The position numbers and the translations under genes were made by a program. The notes below the pieces were generated by a model. That model did not search any database. It was not told where the DNA came from and saw nothing but the letters and a program-made list of their open reading frames with translations. 64,000 nt of DNA from Coprinopsis marcescibilis (taxonomy: Eukaryota; Basidiomycota; Agaricomycetes; Agaricales; Psathyrellaceae), in contig ML210238.1 of NCBI GenBank assembly GCA_004369085.1, positions 1 to 64,000 of the forward strand, given 5' to 3'. Below, piece by piece: positions 23,705-35,085 of this stretch (positions are counted from its first letter, which is position 1; each line of letters opens with the position of its first letter).

Positions 23705-24522
23705 ATGCTCAGTACTTCGAACCCTATCTTTTTGGTTTGCGCCCTCTTGCTTCTGCCCAGAGGTATGATCCTTCAGCTTTCTTATACAATCAGTCACGTA
23801 TAAGATGCTTTAGCCAACGCCTCTCCTTTTCATGAAACGTTGTCGAATCTCGTCGCCAGACAGACCGTAGATGTGAGCCATCCGTTCATGACAGTGGTCG
23901 CGCATTCAAAGTTAAGCCCAACCAAAGTGTCTAGGAACGGCCTCATGTACATTCATTTCCAACGCCATAGCAGTGGGTGTCCAACTCGCATTACTGAGTG
24001 TATTTCACATTACTAACGCGACCCTTATATCAAGGGTGGGATCGAGGCTTGCCCCATAGCTTCATGTTTCTGCACCACACGGTTCGCTGCAAATCTCGAA
24101 CTGTGCACATCTTGCATCTTCGCAGACCCAGCAACGAGCCAAGAGAACATCAGTTCATGGAGTGAGGTTATCTCTTGTGAGCAGACCAGGCTTCTCTCCA
24201 CATACTACTATTCCAATGCCGTAAAATTTTCTCTGTAGCCTATAACACTGCGTGCGATGGATACGGTGTACCAACCGCGCCAGCTACTAGCACTGGGAGA
24301 GCAGCCGTTACCAGAACCGTTACCAGAACTGCAACCCGAACAGTCACCAGTACGCGAACCGCAACCACTACCGTCTTTGGCGCAGGTGTCGCTGGGGACT
24401 TCGCAGGCGCCAGATCTTCCGGTGGAGCCGCGTCCGGAAGATTGATAGCAGGTTTCTCTGAGCTGGGACGATTCGGAACGACCAGCTTGACTATTGCTTT
24501 GGCTCTAGTACTTGTGATGTAG
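23705..24522 (+). CDS. Secreted eight-cysteine GPI-type protein (copy 4)
   Basis: About 195 residues. Exons: 23705-23762, 23814-23872, 23928-23972, 24035-24176, 24239-24522. Signal peptide MLSTSNPIFLVCALLLLP. Core: CLGTASC, CPIASCFC, CTSC and a last Cys in YNTACDG, eight cysteines in the family order. A Thr/Arg/Val repeat (RTVTRTATRTVTSTRTAT) forms the linker, and a hydrophobic tail (TSLTIALALVLVM) fits a GPI signal. The exon before the CxC block is 45 nt and phase 0, equivalent to the 39-nt exon of copies 1 and 2. The acceptor at 23928 rather than the later one at 23934 is needed to keep the first Cys and the frame. It stands 10 kb from its relatives, separated by MON2 and a mannosyltransferase. 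Confidence 0.75.
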
Positions 24523-25342
24523 TTGTAGTTCTACCATTATCTGTTTCATGTCCGCTACATTTCCTGTCTCTTGCTTTGTCTATTCTGTTCGCGATTGACT
24601 CTCAGATTGTGGTACCCAGAAGTTCTCCGTTTAATCTGGATTATTGCTCCTAGGCTTGTACGCGTACACTGCACCTGGTCTACGTATTTAATGCCGCAAA
24701 AGGCGAACATTATACGAGCAATACACGTAGTCTCTGTCACTGACTCTCAATTAGAAACCGCGTTGAATGGGCAATCAATATTAATTAGTTGCGGCCTCCG
24801 AGACGCGCCGTAAAATAGGGGTAACAGCTCGAAGCTAGGCCTGGTGCCTAAAGTTTGCTGTACTCTATTGCGATTGCTAAGTACATATTGTGGTTCAGAC
24901 AAGGATACACTATTCAGTATTCAGCACACTCAGCACTCAGCGTAGGTCCGGGTCGCATCAGGATCTACTCTGCTCAAATGTCAGGCACACCACTCGGGTA
25001 CAGGGCTCTGTGGCAGCTCGACCTTTTTTCGTTTATTTATTATAATCTTGGTAAAATCGACACCCTCAGGCATCCAGTTTTCTTGCTGTGCGCCATTATG
25101 CGCCACCGTGACTCACGGAGAGTGCTTTAAAGTATACAGTGAACGCAGAAGAAGGTTAGCGTGGCAGCATTCAAATGGAAGCAATGAAACTGCTTCAGAA
25201 TTCTCCGCCTTAGTAGCCCAGAGCCACTGGATGTTGTTCATCCCTGAGGGTTTGCGCAATAGCACTCTATGTGATTTTGTGTTCTATTACATAAATTATC
25301 AAGAAACTACTGTACCCCCTTCTTAGTATTTATCTGTAGCCC
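24523..25342. other. Convergent intergenic region
   Basis: 820 bp between two convergent genes, A/T-rich, with no coding region or clear repeat. Confidence 0.5.
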
Positions 25343-26189
25343 CTACACCCTTGAGCCATTTCTGAACCGTACAATAGATATGCAGTCTCGAACTTGATGA
25401 GCGGGCGTATTCTGACAAGAAAGGTGAAACTCCTCCAAGAACTCCTCGACAACCTCTCCGTCTTCTCGCAAGATCCCTTCGCGACAGTCGATCCATAATC
25501 TTCTTCTAAATCGTTCGACGTAACCATGACTTTTTCGGCGTCCGCATGTGCACAGCTGAACGTGTTGGTCCAACGACGTTCATCGACAGTGACCCTTCTT
25601 TGTCTTTCTATCACCTCTTCCCGGGGTTTACCAGAGTCAGGGTCGCTGTTGGGTAGCACCTTCACGTTGTTGTCGTCAATGCTGTTGCATTCCTGTGCGG
25701 ATTCCGCATCGTCAGAGATGTATGTGCACACAAAAGACGATTGCCACTAACCAATGGCTCCGTTCGCGTCCCCTCCAGACATGAACTGTGTGCGTGCTTG
25801 TGCTTGTGTTTGAATTGGGATTGTTGGTCGAACTCCGAGTCTTCCTTGATCCGTAGCCTCGATCCTCGCCTTCCAGTGCGGTCGAATTACCTTCCAATTC
25901 TGCGCGACATCGAAGAGAAGCCGAAAGTTGCCCGCTGGCTCGAATCTAAAGACAAAGAAAGGAGCCACATGGTTAGAACAAGTGAAGCAATACATAAAGC
26001 ACCATCTACGTACAATCTTGGGCCAAACGCCTCCGCAACCTGCATATGCTCTGCTTCTGTGAAAGGAATGAACTCTAGTTCTCCTGTCATTTGATTCATT
26101 CTGAAAGTAGCTGGATGGATGAAGGCCTTGATCAATGTCGGACGAGCGGTAGGGCCAGTTTGCGCGGAAGGATGGAGGAAGCGATCCAT
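25343..26189 (-). CDS. Uncharacterised protein
   Basis: I do not recognise this gene. The first exon starts at ATG 26189 with a good context (gacaccATGG) and reads MDRFLHPSAQTGPTARP on to FTEAEHMQVAEAFGP. A splice at about 26020/25954 joins it to EPAGNFRLLFDVAQNWK. The last exon (about 25549-25343) reads LCTCGRRKSHGYVERFRRR and EDGEVVEEFLEEFHLSC. Frame and codon choice support coding in each part. The join between the second and third parts (near 25750-25690) could not be settled: no GT-AG pair gives a continuous frame with the obvious donor. No signal peptide or membrane segment is visible. The exact exon ends are therefore provisional. Confidence 0.45.
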
Positions 26190-26836
26190 GGTGTCGATGG
26201 TGGGGAGAAAGTTAGGAACGGATGGTTGTGGGTCACAGCTACAGCCACTGTCGCTTTATAGTGAAAAGCTGTTCCTGGTTGGCTGGATGGTCGTTGTTCT
26301 GCGTTTGGCCGCACTACTGAGGCCTGTGCACGGTTATCATTATGTCAAGAGCCAACCCTAAGTCATTGTGTGGCACCGGTCTAAATGTTACCTCCGACGC
26401 CATCAAGCGTTGGTGTCAATTCAGTTAATAGTAGGAAATGTCATCCCACTCCCTTTGCCGTAAAGTATTTTCAGGTAAACATTTTCAGAGCTTCCCAGAC
26501 TCCGTGCTCCTTTCTATAGGAAAGTACGACAGAATTCCCGTAGTAGGTTAGTATCAGACCATGTGGCGGCTGGCTGGCTCGAAGGGCGGTATACACGAGG
26601 CCCATAAATATACCGCCTACTAAAGTTCTGCTTACTGTTGCAATGTCGGAGAATATAGTGATCTATTGAGCCTAGACATCCACGATTTACATCAAAAACA
26701 CTGTGCATTGCATCATCGTCCATATCCCAGTTCCTCCCGGAGGGCCGCGATCGAGTTATCAAACCAGCGCACTCGACCTTGGGGCTACTTCCTAAATACT
26801 AGTCCTGCTTTGGCAAGAGAAAGTCCTACGCTATCA
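26190..26836. other. Intergenic region
   Basis: About 650 bp between two minus-strand genes, holding the promoter of the uncharacterised gene. No supported coding region. Confidence 0.5.
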
Positions 26837-28198
26837 CTAGTTTAACTGGCCCAAAACCTGCCTCTCCGCCAACTTCCTGGCGACTCTCGCCTTCCTCTTC
26901 TCTGTCTCGAAAGTTGGATCCCCACATTGCACCTGTTCGTGCCTTCGAATATGGTGCGCCAGCGATGTCCACACCAGGTTCACTCCGCAGTTGCCGTAAC
27001 AACATTTGTAGTTTCGGAAGGAAGTTTTGAAAGCCTTCCCCTTTGGATCCGCGGGTGCATTCTCAAACTGCTTCAAGAAGTGGTCGATGGCATGGTTCAA
27101 GAGTCCGCCTCGAGGAATTATTTCGCCACAAGAGGTTTGACCATTGTGCCCTTCAACTTGCCACTGGCACAAAAAGTCGGGTGTTGTCTGCCTTTTGAGA
27201 CGATGGGTGTCAGAACCGTTGCTCGTATTATGAGGGAAAATACTCACTGTTGACCGGGTGCTATGTTTTCTACATCTCCATCGTTTATTACAGTTGGTTT
27301 AGACTCGGCACCGTCGACCCTTTCTCTCTTGTAATGCAAATGTTCGTCCGTGTAGTTTGAAAAAGAGCAAGGCGCATCGGGAGACGATGCACCCCGCTTG
27401 CGTCCTGCGCAGGCAACAGTTTGGTCCCGGTGTACCCTGTGCATTGTGAGCTATGAATGGCGCAAAATTGGATGTCACACTTACTTGTCTACGCGAAGGG
27501 GTGGTGCCCGTTCGGTGAGGGCCGCGTCATGCTCTTCTTCCTGCGCGGTAACATGTTCTTCAATGGTGGCAGCTGGCTCGGTCGAGGGCGCTTCAACCTC
27601 ATTCCAGCTAGCTGGCCAGTAGGATGCTGTATATTGGCCCAAATCGATGGACTGTTCGGTAGAGGGCCCACCGCGCTCTTCAGTCTGTGCGTCGTTTGGA
27701 GCAAATTGTCGTGGTGGTGGTGCAGATCTTCGTTTAGCGAACCTAGAGTATCCGCGTCAAGTACTGTTTTACGTGCGTTTCGAGGCCACTTACCTAGTTA
27801 TGAAATCGGGGAATGAAGGGCGCTGCGCAGATAGCAGATAATGTTCATATCGAATAGCGTATTGGGAAAAGCGCAGTTGTCCCACGAATCTAGTTCGGAA
27901 GATGTCTAACACTGCTTGACGGTCTGGTAATTCCCTACGGAGGGTTGTGAGTCGGCTGGGAAGTGTGGCACAACTGAGCTGAACTTACTGGCAGGGGCCG
28001 AGCGCGACTATAGCGTAGTCTACCAGGTCGTGCATGTACTGGCTGTCGAGGTAAAGCAAACGGAGACAACAATGGGGAAAGAAATGGGGGAAAGTAGGTG
28101 CGACGGCGATAAATAGCAAAAAACCACAATGAGACGCGTTTCCGAGTGATTAAATACCTAACTTACCTCTTCAATGGGTCAAAAAACACGTAGTCCAT
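26837..28198 (-). CDS. C2H2-like zinc-finger protein
   Basis: About 342 residues in six exons (minus): 28198-28167, 28042-27989, 27934-27794, 27742-27485, 27436-27248, 27191-26837. The N-terminus (MDYVFFDPLK, then DLVDYAIVALGPC) is followed by an acidic middle part. The C-terminus holds a first Cys/His cluster (FLCQW to TSCGEIIP to LLNHAIDHFL) and a second one, CCYGNCGVNLVWTSLAHHIRRH, which fits C-x4-C-x11-H-x3/4-H of a zinc finger. A basic tail (EKRKARVARKLAER) suits nucleic-acid binding. The family is not one I can name. All phases agree, and the total length is divisible by three. Confidence 0.72.
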
Positions 28199-30375
28199 CT
28201 TGTTCTGGAGTAGGAGAATGTGTTGAGAGAGATAATAGAGGGAAAACAGAGACTGGTCAAGGGCGTGGTAGGTGGATGAAAGGAAACCGATAAAGAAAAA
28301 GGGGTCTGTCGCGGTCACAAACTAAGGAGGACGCGAGCGCGGGAAAATTTGGGAAACGAAAGCCCTGGACAATGGACGATCTTGGCTCGCTGATGAACCC
28401 TTTGCGTCAACAAACCTAATAATAGCCTGCGACATCAACAGAGAGATCAGCTGTTGAGTTCCAAAATGTAGGCCGAAGCGGTCATTGCATCGCTATTGTC
28501 GCAGCCACTGTCCTCCTCAGGCCGATGCATTGCCGCCTGTTCCTATCGAGGCCCTGGTTTATGAACGTTAGAGTTAGATTTAATCATAATCTGTAAGAGC
28601 ACACTGACCTTGCTGTGTACCACTAGCAGGAGGTATATGTACGGGCAGGCGTAAGCCACAGCACATTCCAGAAAGGTCAGAGCACCGAATGCGGTTGAAA
28701 CATCCAGCGGACCTACAGGCGTCGTAGGCACGGCCACTCTTTCAAGGTCGCCGCCGCCAATACCAACCAGAAGGTTCAGAACTAGGCAGGCAAGTTATGA
28801 CCGCGGGTACCGCTGCCCATGCTATCGAGAAGAATTGAACTTCGCACAGATGCCGGCCCTGTGGACTGGCGCCACAGCGAAAGTTCAAAACGACTGGTCC
28901 AGCTTTTGGAAGCATCCACCGAGGACCTGCACTTGCGAGGAACGCATCCCCTGGGTTTGCTCAAAGAAATGTGTTCCTGGGGGTTGCTAGTGCAGACCAT
29001 GCGCGTGCCAACACCATCACCAATGCCACTTCAAACCCCCAAGAAGAAGCACCTTTCGAGGACGAGCCCCTACCCTTACTTGCATTGTAATCCTGACTTC
29101 ACTTATAGGCAGAGCAAAGGAATGCGAGAAGATTCCATCGTGCGTCAAAGCTCAGCCATTGACTGGCCAGGGCCCTGTTGGAAATGTTCGGTGAGTACAT
29201 TTCTTTCCGCAAAACACAAGATTCTGACGTACCATATAATTGAATCGACCGAATACAAGCATTTTACGCAAAGAGAATGCGGTTCCTTTCCCTCTCAGCA
29301 AGCGTGCTCAAAGTTCCTAGGCTTTTCAACTTGTCAAGAAATCGCCTATCGAGAAACGATGCTACCGCGCCGGCTGCAGAAACGGCAATCCCACTCAAAA
29401 CTCGCTCACCGTCCGATAGTATCAGAGCACCGGACAGTTCCCGATAGACAACCTGGTCTAGAAGCACCAGCTCGAGAAATAGCCTTTCATGCGCGACGGT
29501 TGCAGTTTGGATTGCCCCCTGTCTTGACCTGCATGCCTGCATTCCATTATCGAACAACCCGGGAACCACGTACCCCAGCAGCAGAAACCGACAGGAATAA
29601 GGATCCTCCACCAGAACATCCACTTCAAGGGTCCTGTTGGATCATATGCGCATACACTGCACTGTGTCTTCCCAACGAGATAATTCTGGTCTGCCGAATA
29701 TTTTCGAGCGTTCGCTGCATATTTCGCTTCCAGGCGGCTGTGTAAAGGTTCCTTGCGGTGGTATAGCTCATTTGCAGCTCAAGCCTATGCAAAAATAGGA
29801 GATTTAAGAGAAATCCAACACGGAAAATTGGGACAGGACAAGCGTACGAATTCACGCAGTTTGTCAATGCGACCAAACAACTTGAATGATGCAACGGTAA
29901 AGTGATTTCCGCGATCTGATTGGCTGGTCCTTGATGCCTGCGAATTGACAATGTCATTGCATAGGGATATATCTACCAGGTCCTAGAGAGGTTTTACAGA
30001 TTTCGAAGGTTTGGGTGATTAGGGATTTTATTAACGCCCCGCTGTGGGACTGGTAAAGGAAGGAGTGTACACAGTACGATGTCGAGGCGAAAGAGGGACG
30101 GAGTAGGTTAATACAGAGAAATACGACACATATGTAAGTAGGTCTAGATACGGAGGACAGGAAGTTCTTTGAAGCAAGCAACAAAACTGACAGAAAGAAA
30201 GATATTGAACTTGAAAACCCAAAATAAACTGGCAGAGCCAAAGGAGAGTCACTGCCAGCACCCAACGTATCCTGTCGCCGCCACCAATTCCATCCTCTTC
30301 CCACTGTTCAGCTTCGACACGTACCCGACTCCCTGCATGTTTCGTGTATGATTAATTACACCAGGCTGCCACAAA
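28199..30375. other. Long gap with unresolved minus-strand coding potential
   Basis: 2.2 kb without a gene I can assemble. On the minus strand three stretches look coding by frame and codon use: about 29620-29265 (ends near AERERNRILF), 29170-29110 (LASQWLSFDARWNLLAFLC) and 28785-28605 (ALTFLECAVAYACPYIYLL). The hydrophobic segments point to a membrane protein, possibly decayed. No start codon or continuous splice model was found. Confidence 0.3.
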
Positions 30376-31860
30376 TTAATGGTCAGGCAAGCCCATGAAT
30401 TCGTCCCACTTGCTCATGCACGAGTAACCGTCGTAATCTTCATCAACTAAGTCAGATCCCAGAAGGAGTGAATCGAAAAACTGAGACGTACCGAAGCTCT
30501 TTTTGGGATCACAACTGCACTTGCCATCCTTGTAATTGTTGCCGAGCTTGGGGCAGTGAGTGTAAGGGCTGTGCTCGTATCCAATTTCATCGAAGAAGTG
30601 GATTTGGTTCTTGTTCAAGAAGAGGGCAGCGGCAATACTGTGAACGGGTGCGTCTCCCCATCGCTAGTAAAGCATTTGTTAGCACCGATCAGCAGTATTC
30701 GGAAGCATGTACCACGTACCTCGTAATAAAAGCCACCTTTCTCATCGAGGTAGTTGAAGAAGTCAGTATAGGCGGGGCCTCGCCAGAACTCCATGTCGGC
30801 GATCTCGAAGTTGGACCAGACTGAATAAGGTCATTAGAGGAATCCAGATGAAATATATGACGCGGAGACATACAGTGGCACAAATTGTAGTCAACACCGT
30901 TGGGCGACATGAATCCAAGAGCGTTGTCCTTGGCGATGTGTTCGGGGTGCAGTTGTACGAAGTCTACGATACACTCCTTAGTTCATACTTCTTGAGCAGA
31001 ATAGAGGGGTTGTACCTTTGACGTGATCCCAAAGAGTTGGGATGGTGCGACGGTATTCATACATGGTGATAGTGAATGCATAGCTCTTGTTATTTTCCTG
31101 CATGTACAAGAAAGGATCGTGGTTAATGTTGCAGTGGAAGTGAACATCGGGTCTGCGAAATTCATGGTCAGTAACTGAGCTCTCTTCCCTAAAATATATC
31201 ACATACTCGATACGCCAGTACCAGCGGTACTTGAGCATCAGAGGGTGGCGGAAGAAGAATCCGGAGTTGAATCGGCACATGTTACGATACGAAACGCTGC
31301 CTCCATAAATGACTTTGTCCTTCACCAACTGGTCTCTGTTGGCCTTGGCTTTGTCCTCGTCGATGCTGTCGGGTTGATACCAGTGGTCGTGAGGGATCAC
31401 GCCGAATTCGGTCTTCGCTGATGTCAATACCGAGATGCGCCTGTTCCAATAGTCAAGCAGGGTATAGGAGAGAAAAGAAATGGATAACCCACTCTTTGAA
31501 CTCTTCTGTGAATTCCTCCTCGTTCAAGAACACATATGGGTACTGGTGATAGCGATTGAACCGGTCCTCCATCTCTCTGACGCTGCGGAGAGTACCAGAG
31601 AGATCGCTATTCCTGCAAAGCACCACAAACGTCGCGTTGGCCTTTCTGTCCACCCTACCGTCCTGTCCATAGACTTCGTCCAAATTTACAGCAGGCGGTG
31701 CCTTGGGAATCTCGACCTCTGGTCCATATGGTCGTAGCTTTTCCGTGATATGTGCGAGAGATGTTGCACGCCCGTATGATTCGTGCGTAAAGGCCAGCAG
31801 ATAGTGGAGCGATATAATTAGAAATAGAGCCAGAAGGATGTATCTCGACGGGGTATTCAT
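30376..31860 (-). CDS. Alpha-1,2-mannosyltransferase, GT15 (KRE2/MNT1 type), copy B
   Basis: About 390 residues in seven exons (minus): 31860-31493, 31440-31207, 31152-31016, 30963-30874, 30820-30720, 30663-30492, 30446-30376. Signal anchor YILLALFLIISLHYLLAF near the N-terminus, then the GT15 domain: FVVLCRNSDLSGTL, MEDRFNRYHQYPYVFLN, SYRNMCRFNSGFFFRHP, EPDVHFHCNINHDPF, FWSNFEIADMEFW and IGYEHSPYTHCP. It should extend O-linked or N-linked mannose chains in the Golgi. Compared with copy A it lacks five introns but keeps the others in the same places; the intron matching the odd GC-donor intron of copy A here starts with a normal GT. The codon bias is stronger (C-ending) than in copy A, so this may be the main expressed form. 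Confidence 0.93.
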
Positions 31861-34033
31861 CTTGTGTATCGATGTCCGCCTTCAATGTAGCGTTTTGGGG
31901 TGGTGCGCTCGTTTATTTCCTGCCAGCGATGCCGGTCAATCGTTCGGAGCTACGTCCAGCAGCAACAACGGTCGATTATCTGGTTGTTTCGTAATGAATT
32001 TCGATGTTGATAGTAGTTTTAGGCACAACGCACCAGTAGAAGATTGCTGACCCAATAGTTTCAGAAATTAGTATACCTCTAGGAAGAGGACAGAAAGAAA
32101 GGAGAATTTGGAGTCATGCGCTGGGGCCGCGCACAGGATGATGCAGCCAATGCCAAGCCTTTCTATTTTTGTTCGCGCGCTCGATGGCCTGGCATAGGGG
32201 AGCCCGGGCCCGGATGCGAAATGACAATGCAAAAGTTCTATGGTATACGAAGTGCTCTTTAATGCAGCTTTAGGTAGTTCTGCCTGCGCAATTTTCAAGT
32301 TTTCAGAATGCTGGGAGCGGGAAAGATTTGACACCTGGGTTTAGGGGGGATCACACGACGGTCCCGTTTCTCCGCAGTCCATGCCTCAAGTTTCACCTCA
32401 TTGAGGCTCTGTGAGTGGCAGATAGTGATGGCTGACATGTCGGGCCTCTCGGTACTTTGGTTGAGGCCCCTTCTCCGCCTGTATACTTGTCATTTAAACA
32501 AGGATATTAGAATCAGCTGTGTCGTCGCATTTGTTCGAATTACCATCACATGGGAAAGAATAAGTCTCAGCGGTCAGTATTTGCTGTCAAGCACTAATAC
32601 AGATACTACTCAGATCTGCAACAGGCGGACATGTGTAAGTGAGTAGAATCTTGTGTGATTTTAACTGACGGTCCGAGTTGCGTCCAAACACAAAGTCTCT
32701 GCCGATTTCCAGGCCCAAATAATAGGGTCTCATCTATGACTTGTATTGCAAGAACCGCACATGTAAACTGACTAGTCATGTGCAGTAGTAATCTCCATGC
32801 AACTGAATTCAAAGAATCTGATAGAGTCATCGAAGCAGCGTTCTCCCCGTATACTCCCCCGGGCGCTAAATTAACAAACAGCTTCACTCGGTTTAGCTGT
32901 GAGTCATCTATTCAGGCCTGACTCTGGTGCTGCCTTATCTTATACCTATCGTTATCATCAGTCTAAAATATACCTTTAGCTTTCGCTTTGACATCTGCTG
33001 GATGGATCTTTCAGAGATGCGATTTTAATCAATTATTCACTCGCGTAAACAGACAGTGTTCTCCATTTCCGGAAGTCACTATCTTGTAGTCGGCTACGAC
33101 ACAGAGCACGCGCTGCAGACTATATCAGGAAACTACTGTGGTCAACTTCAAGTTCGAAGTGACCACGAATCCATTTACGAATATTCTGCCTTAGGGAACA
33201 TGACACCACTGCTAGTTGGCTCTAACGTATATCCGAGTGTCTGATATAGGCATATGCTCGCCGGCTCCCGAGTCGAGCGTGGTCGCCGCGTTCAAAAATT
33301 TGCTGTTAGTCCTGTACCCCCACTAGCTCTGCACACATCAGCCATGTTACTTCCCATCTCGGATATCCTGTACCTCGTGCTCTACAGCCTTTCGCTGGCC
33401 CACCTCCGGATGATTAAGCTTTGAAACAAAGGATCGCAGAAACAAGCCAACTGTCCACAAAGGGCTTGAGCTACAGCTCAAGTCACTGGCAGACACAATG
33501 GCTTTACCTCTGGCTGTAAACAGTTAAGAACCATGATTGTGCCTACACATAGGTGGTGATCCCCGAGTCTGACCGTTAGCGCCCATAGGCTTGCCACTCA
33601 GCGGGCGGGGTACAGAGTCCGCAGGGCAACCGAGGACTTTGGCTAAATACAGGTAAAAGGCGTGCGAAACATTGACTGGACTCTAGAGCAGTGTCGAATA
33701 AGGTGCATATTTGGGGGGAAAGCAGTAGAGTCGGACCGATGAGGAAACCCAGCGAGCAAGGGTTCAGAATATTCTGGCATGCGCCGCAGAAACCCAATAC
33801 TATCCAGTAGGTGACTCTGTTGCTCTTAAGCGGCTTCACTATCTTCTGCCCTAATTTAGATAACTTCAAGAGGACTCGCATAGGATAAAAGGGCCCAGCT
33901 TTTATACAACGTTGGATAGGAGCACAAAGCTTTGGTATCCCTTCTCCCAGTTTCGAGATCCCACATTGGAGCTTACCCGCTGTTCAACACAATACCACCT
34001 CTAGCCATCCCAGGTGTCAACCTCAAACGACAA
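31861..34033. other. Long intergenic region
   Basis: 2.2 kb upstream of mannosyltransferase copy B. Only short, unrelated reading frames on both strands. I see no gene, tRNA or terminal-repeat structure. Confidence 0.45.
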
Positions 34034-34861
34034 ATGATGCTGGCACCAACTTGCTCTGGAGCGTACCCACGTGGCTCAGTCTACAAGTTGGAGGTCGAAG
34101 AACGGATGGACGAGTTAATATCGTTAGGCGCCGACGACTTCACACCGGGTGGCAAGAAGGCTCACTGCAAATACTGCCCCGTTGGATTACACTAGATCAT
34201 CGGGATAAGAGCATGAGTAAAGGAGCCCTTTACTCTTGGAACTTTCGTAAACACACGAAAACCGATGCCCATCAGCGGAAGGAGATGGAGTACAGAGAGA
34301 GGAAAGGGTACAGCGAAATCTAAGCAAGTGCGTGCTTCCAAGCCAGAAGTTCATGCTTCTGCCCACAACGATACACAGCGATGCGAGCTTGAAGCCATCG
34401 CCCAGCTGGAGAAAGAAGATGATGCTGAGCGAGGAATTAGTAGCGATAAAAGGATGTCAATTAGCTACATATCGGGAAGCTCCCGAGGCGTGCGACGGTC
34501 ATCATTCCTGAATGGGGGTGGAATCCACGGCCCAGTCCCAGTTTCGAGCGCTGAATGCTCTGGTGCTCAGTTGGAGAAGGCTATTGGCGACCTTCCTGCC
34601 ACTCAAATGGCGCCGCAGCTTTGCCACACCAATTCGCAAGGAAGTTGTGCCGTGGGGGTACCAGTGTATTACGCCGCTGTGCCGCTTTGTGATGAGGATG
34701 CAGCAGAAATTCTGTTGTCAATGATTCAGGAACGAAGGAAAGCACATGGCCATGAACCATCGGACGCTTGTACTATTACTGTAGCTGCAGGGGTTCCTGA
34801 ACACAAAGTCACCACGCAGACTTTTCGGTCTACTATGCATAGTTTCACTCAAAAGCACTAG
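34034..34861 (+). pseudogene. Broken BED-like zinc-finger gene
   Basis: Reads in one frame from ATG 34034 through DELISLGADDFTPGGKKAHCKYC, then meets a stop at 34193. The frame one base earlier continues the motif as RWITLDHRD and WNFRKHTKTDAH, giving a C-x2-C ... H-x4-H arrangement like BED or related fingers of agaric proteins (HCKYC + WI.LD.R). One missing base in the cccc run at 34177-34180 explains the break. Between about 34290 and 34320 the frame returns to the first one, and the rest (AKSKQVRASKPEVHAS on to 34861) is open. The two shifts cancel. No intron with fitting phase spans them. It is either a pseudogene or a gene with two sequence errors. Confidence 0.5.
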
Positions 34862-35085
34862 CAGACCTAGGAGCTGGGCAAGCTCTGCGTCATCTTTTCA
34901 CCGAGGATAAATAATTAGCGCCTGCTGAGAGTATAGTAATGTGACTTCAGTACTTCTCTTGTAATAGCCACAGCCAAATAACAACGTCAATGCTCAATAC
35001 ACATTTTCATACTCCGAGTCTGTCGAAATTAAACGATGAAGCCCCACATACGAGTCCAATGGCTACACAGAAAGACACAATACTA

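Noticed and set aside
28815..28905. tRNA-like segment (T-arm-like gaagaattgaacttc and a 5-bp stem with 7-nt loop)
   Set aside because: No U at position 33, a 15-nt variable region, and no acceptor or D stem; probably chance.
28819..29745. 308-codon open frame on the plus strand
   Set aside because: Composition is His/Arg/Pro-rich without motifs, and the opposite strand has better codon use; taken as a shadow frame.
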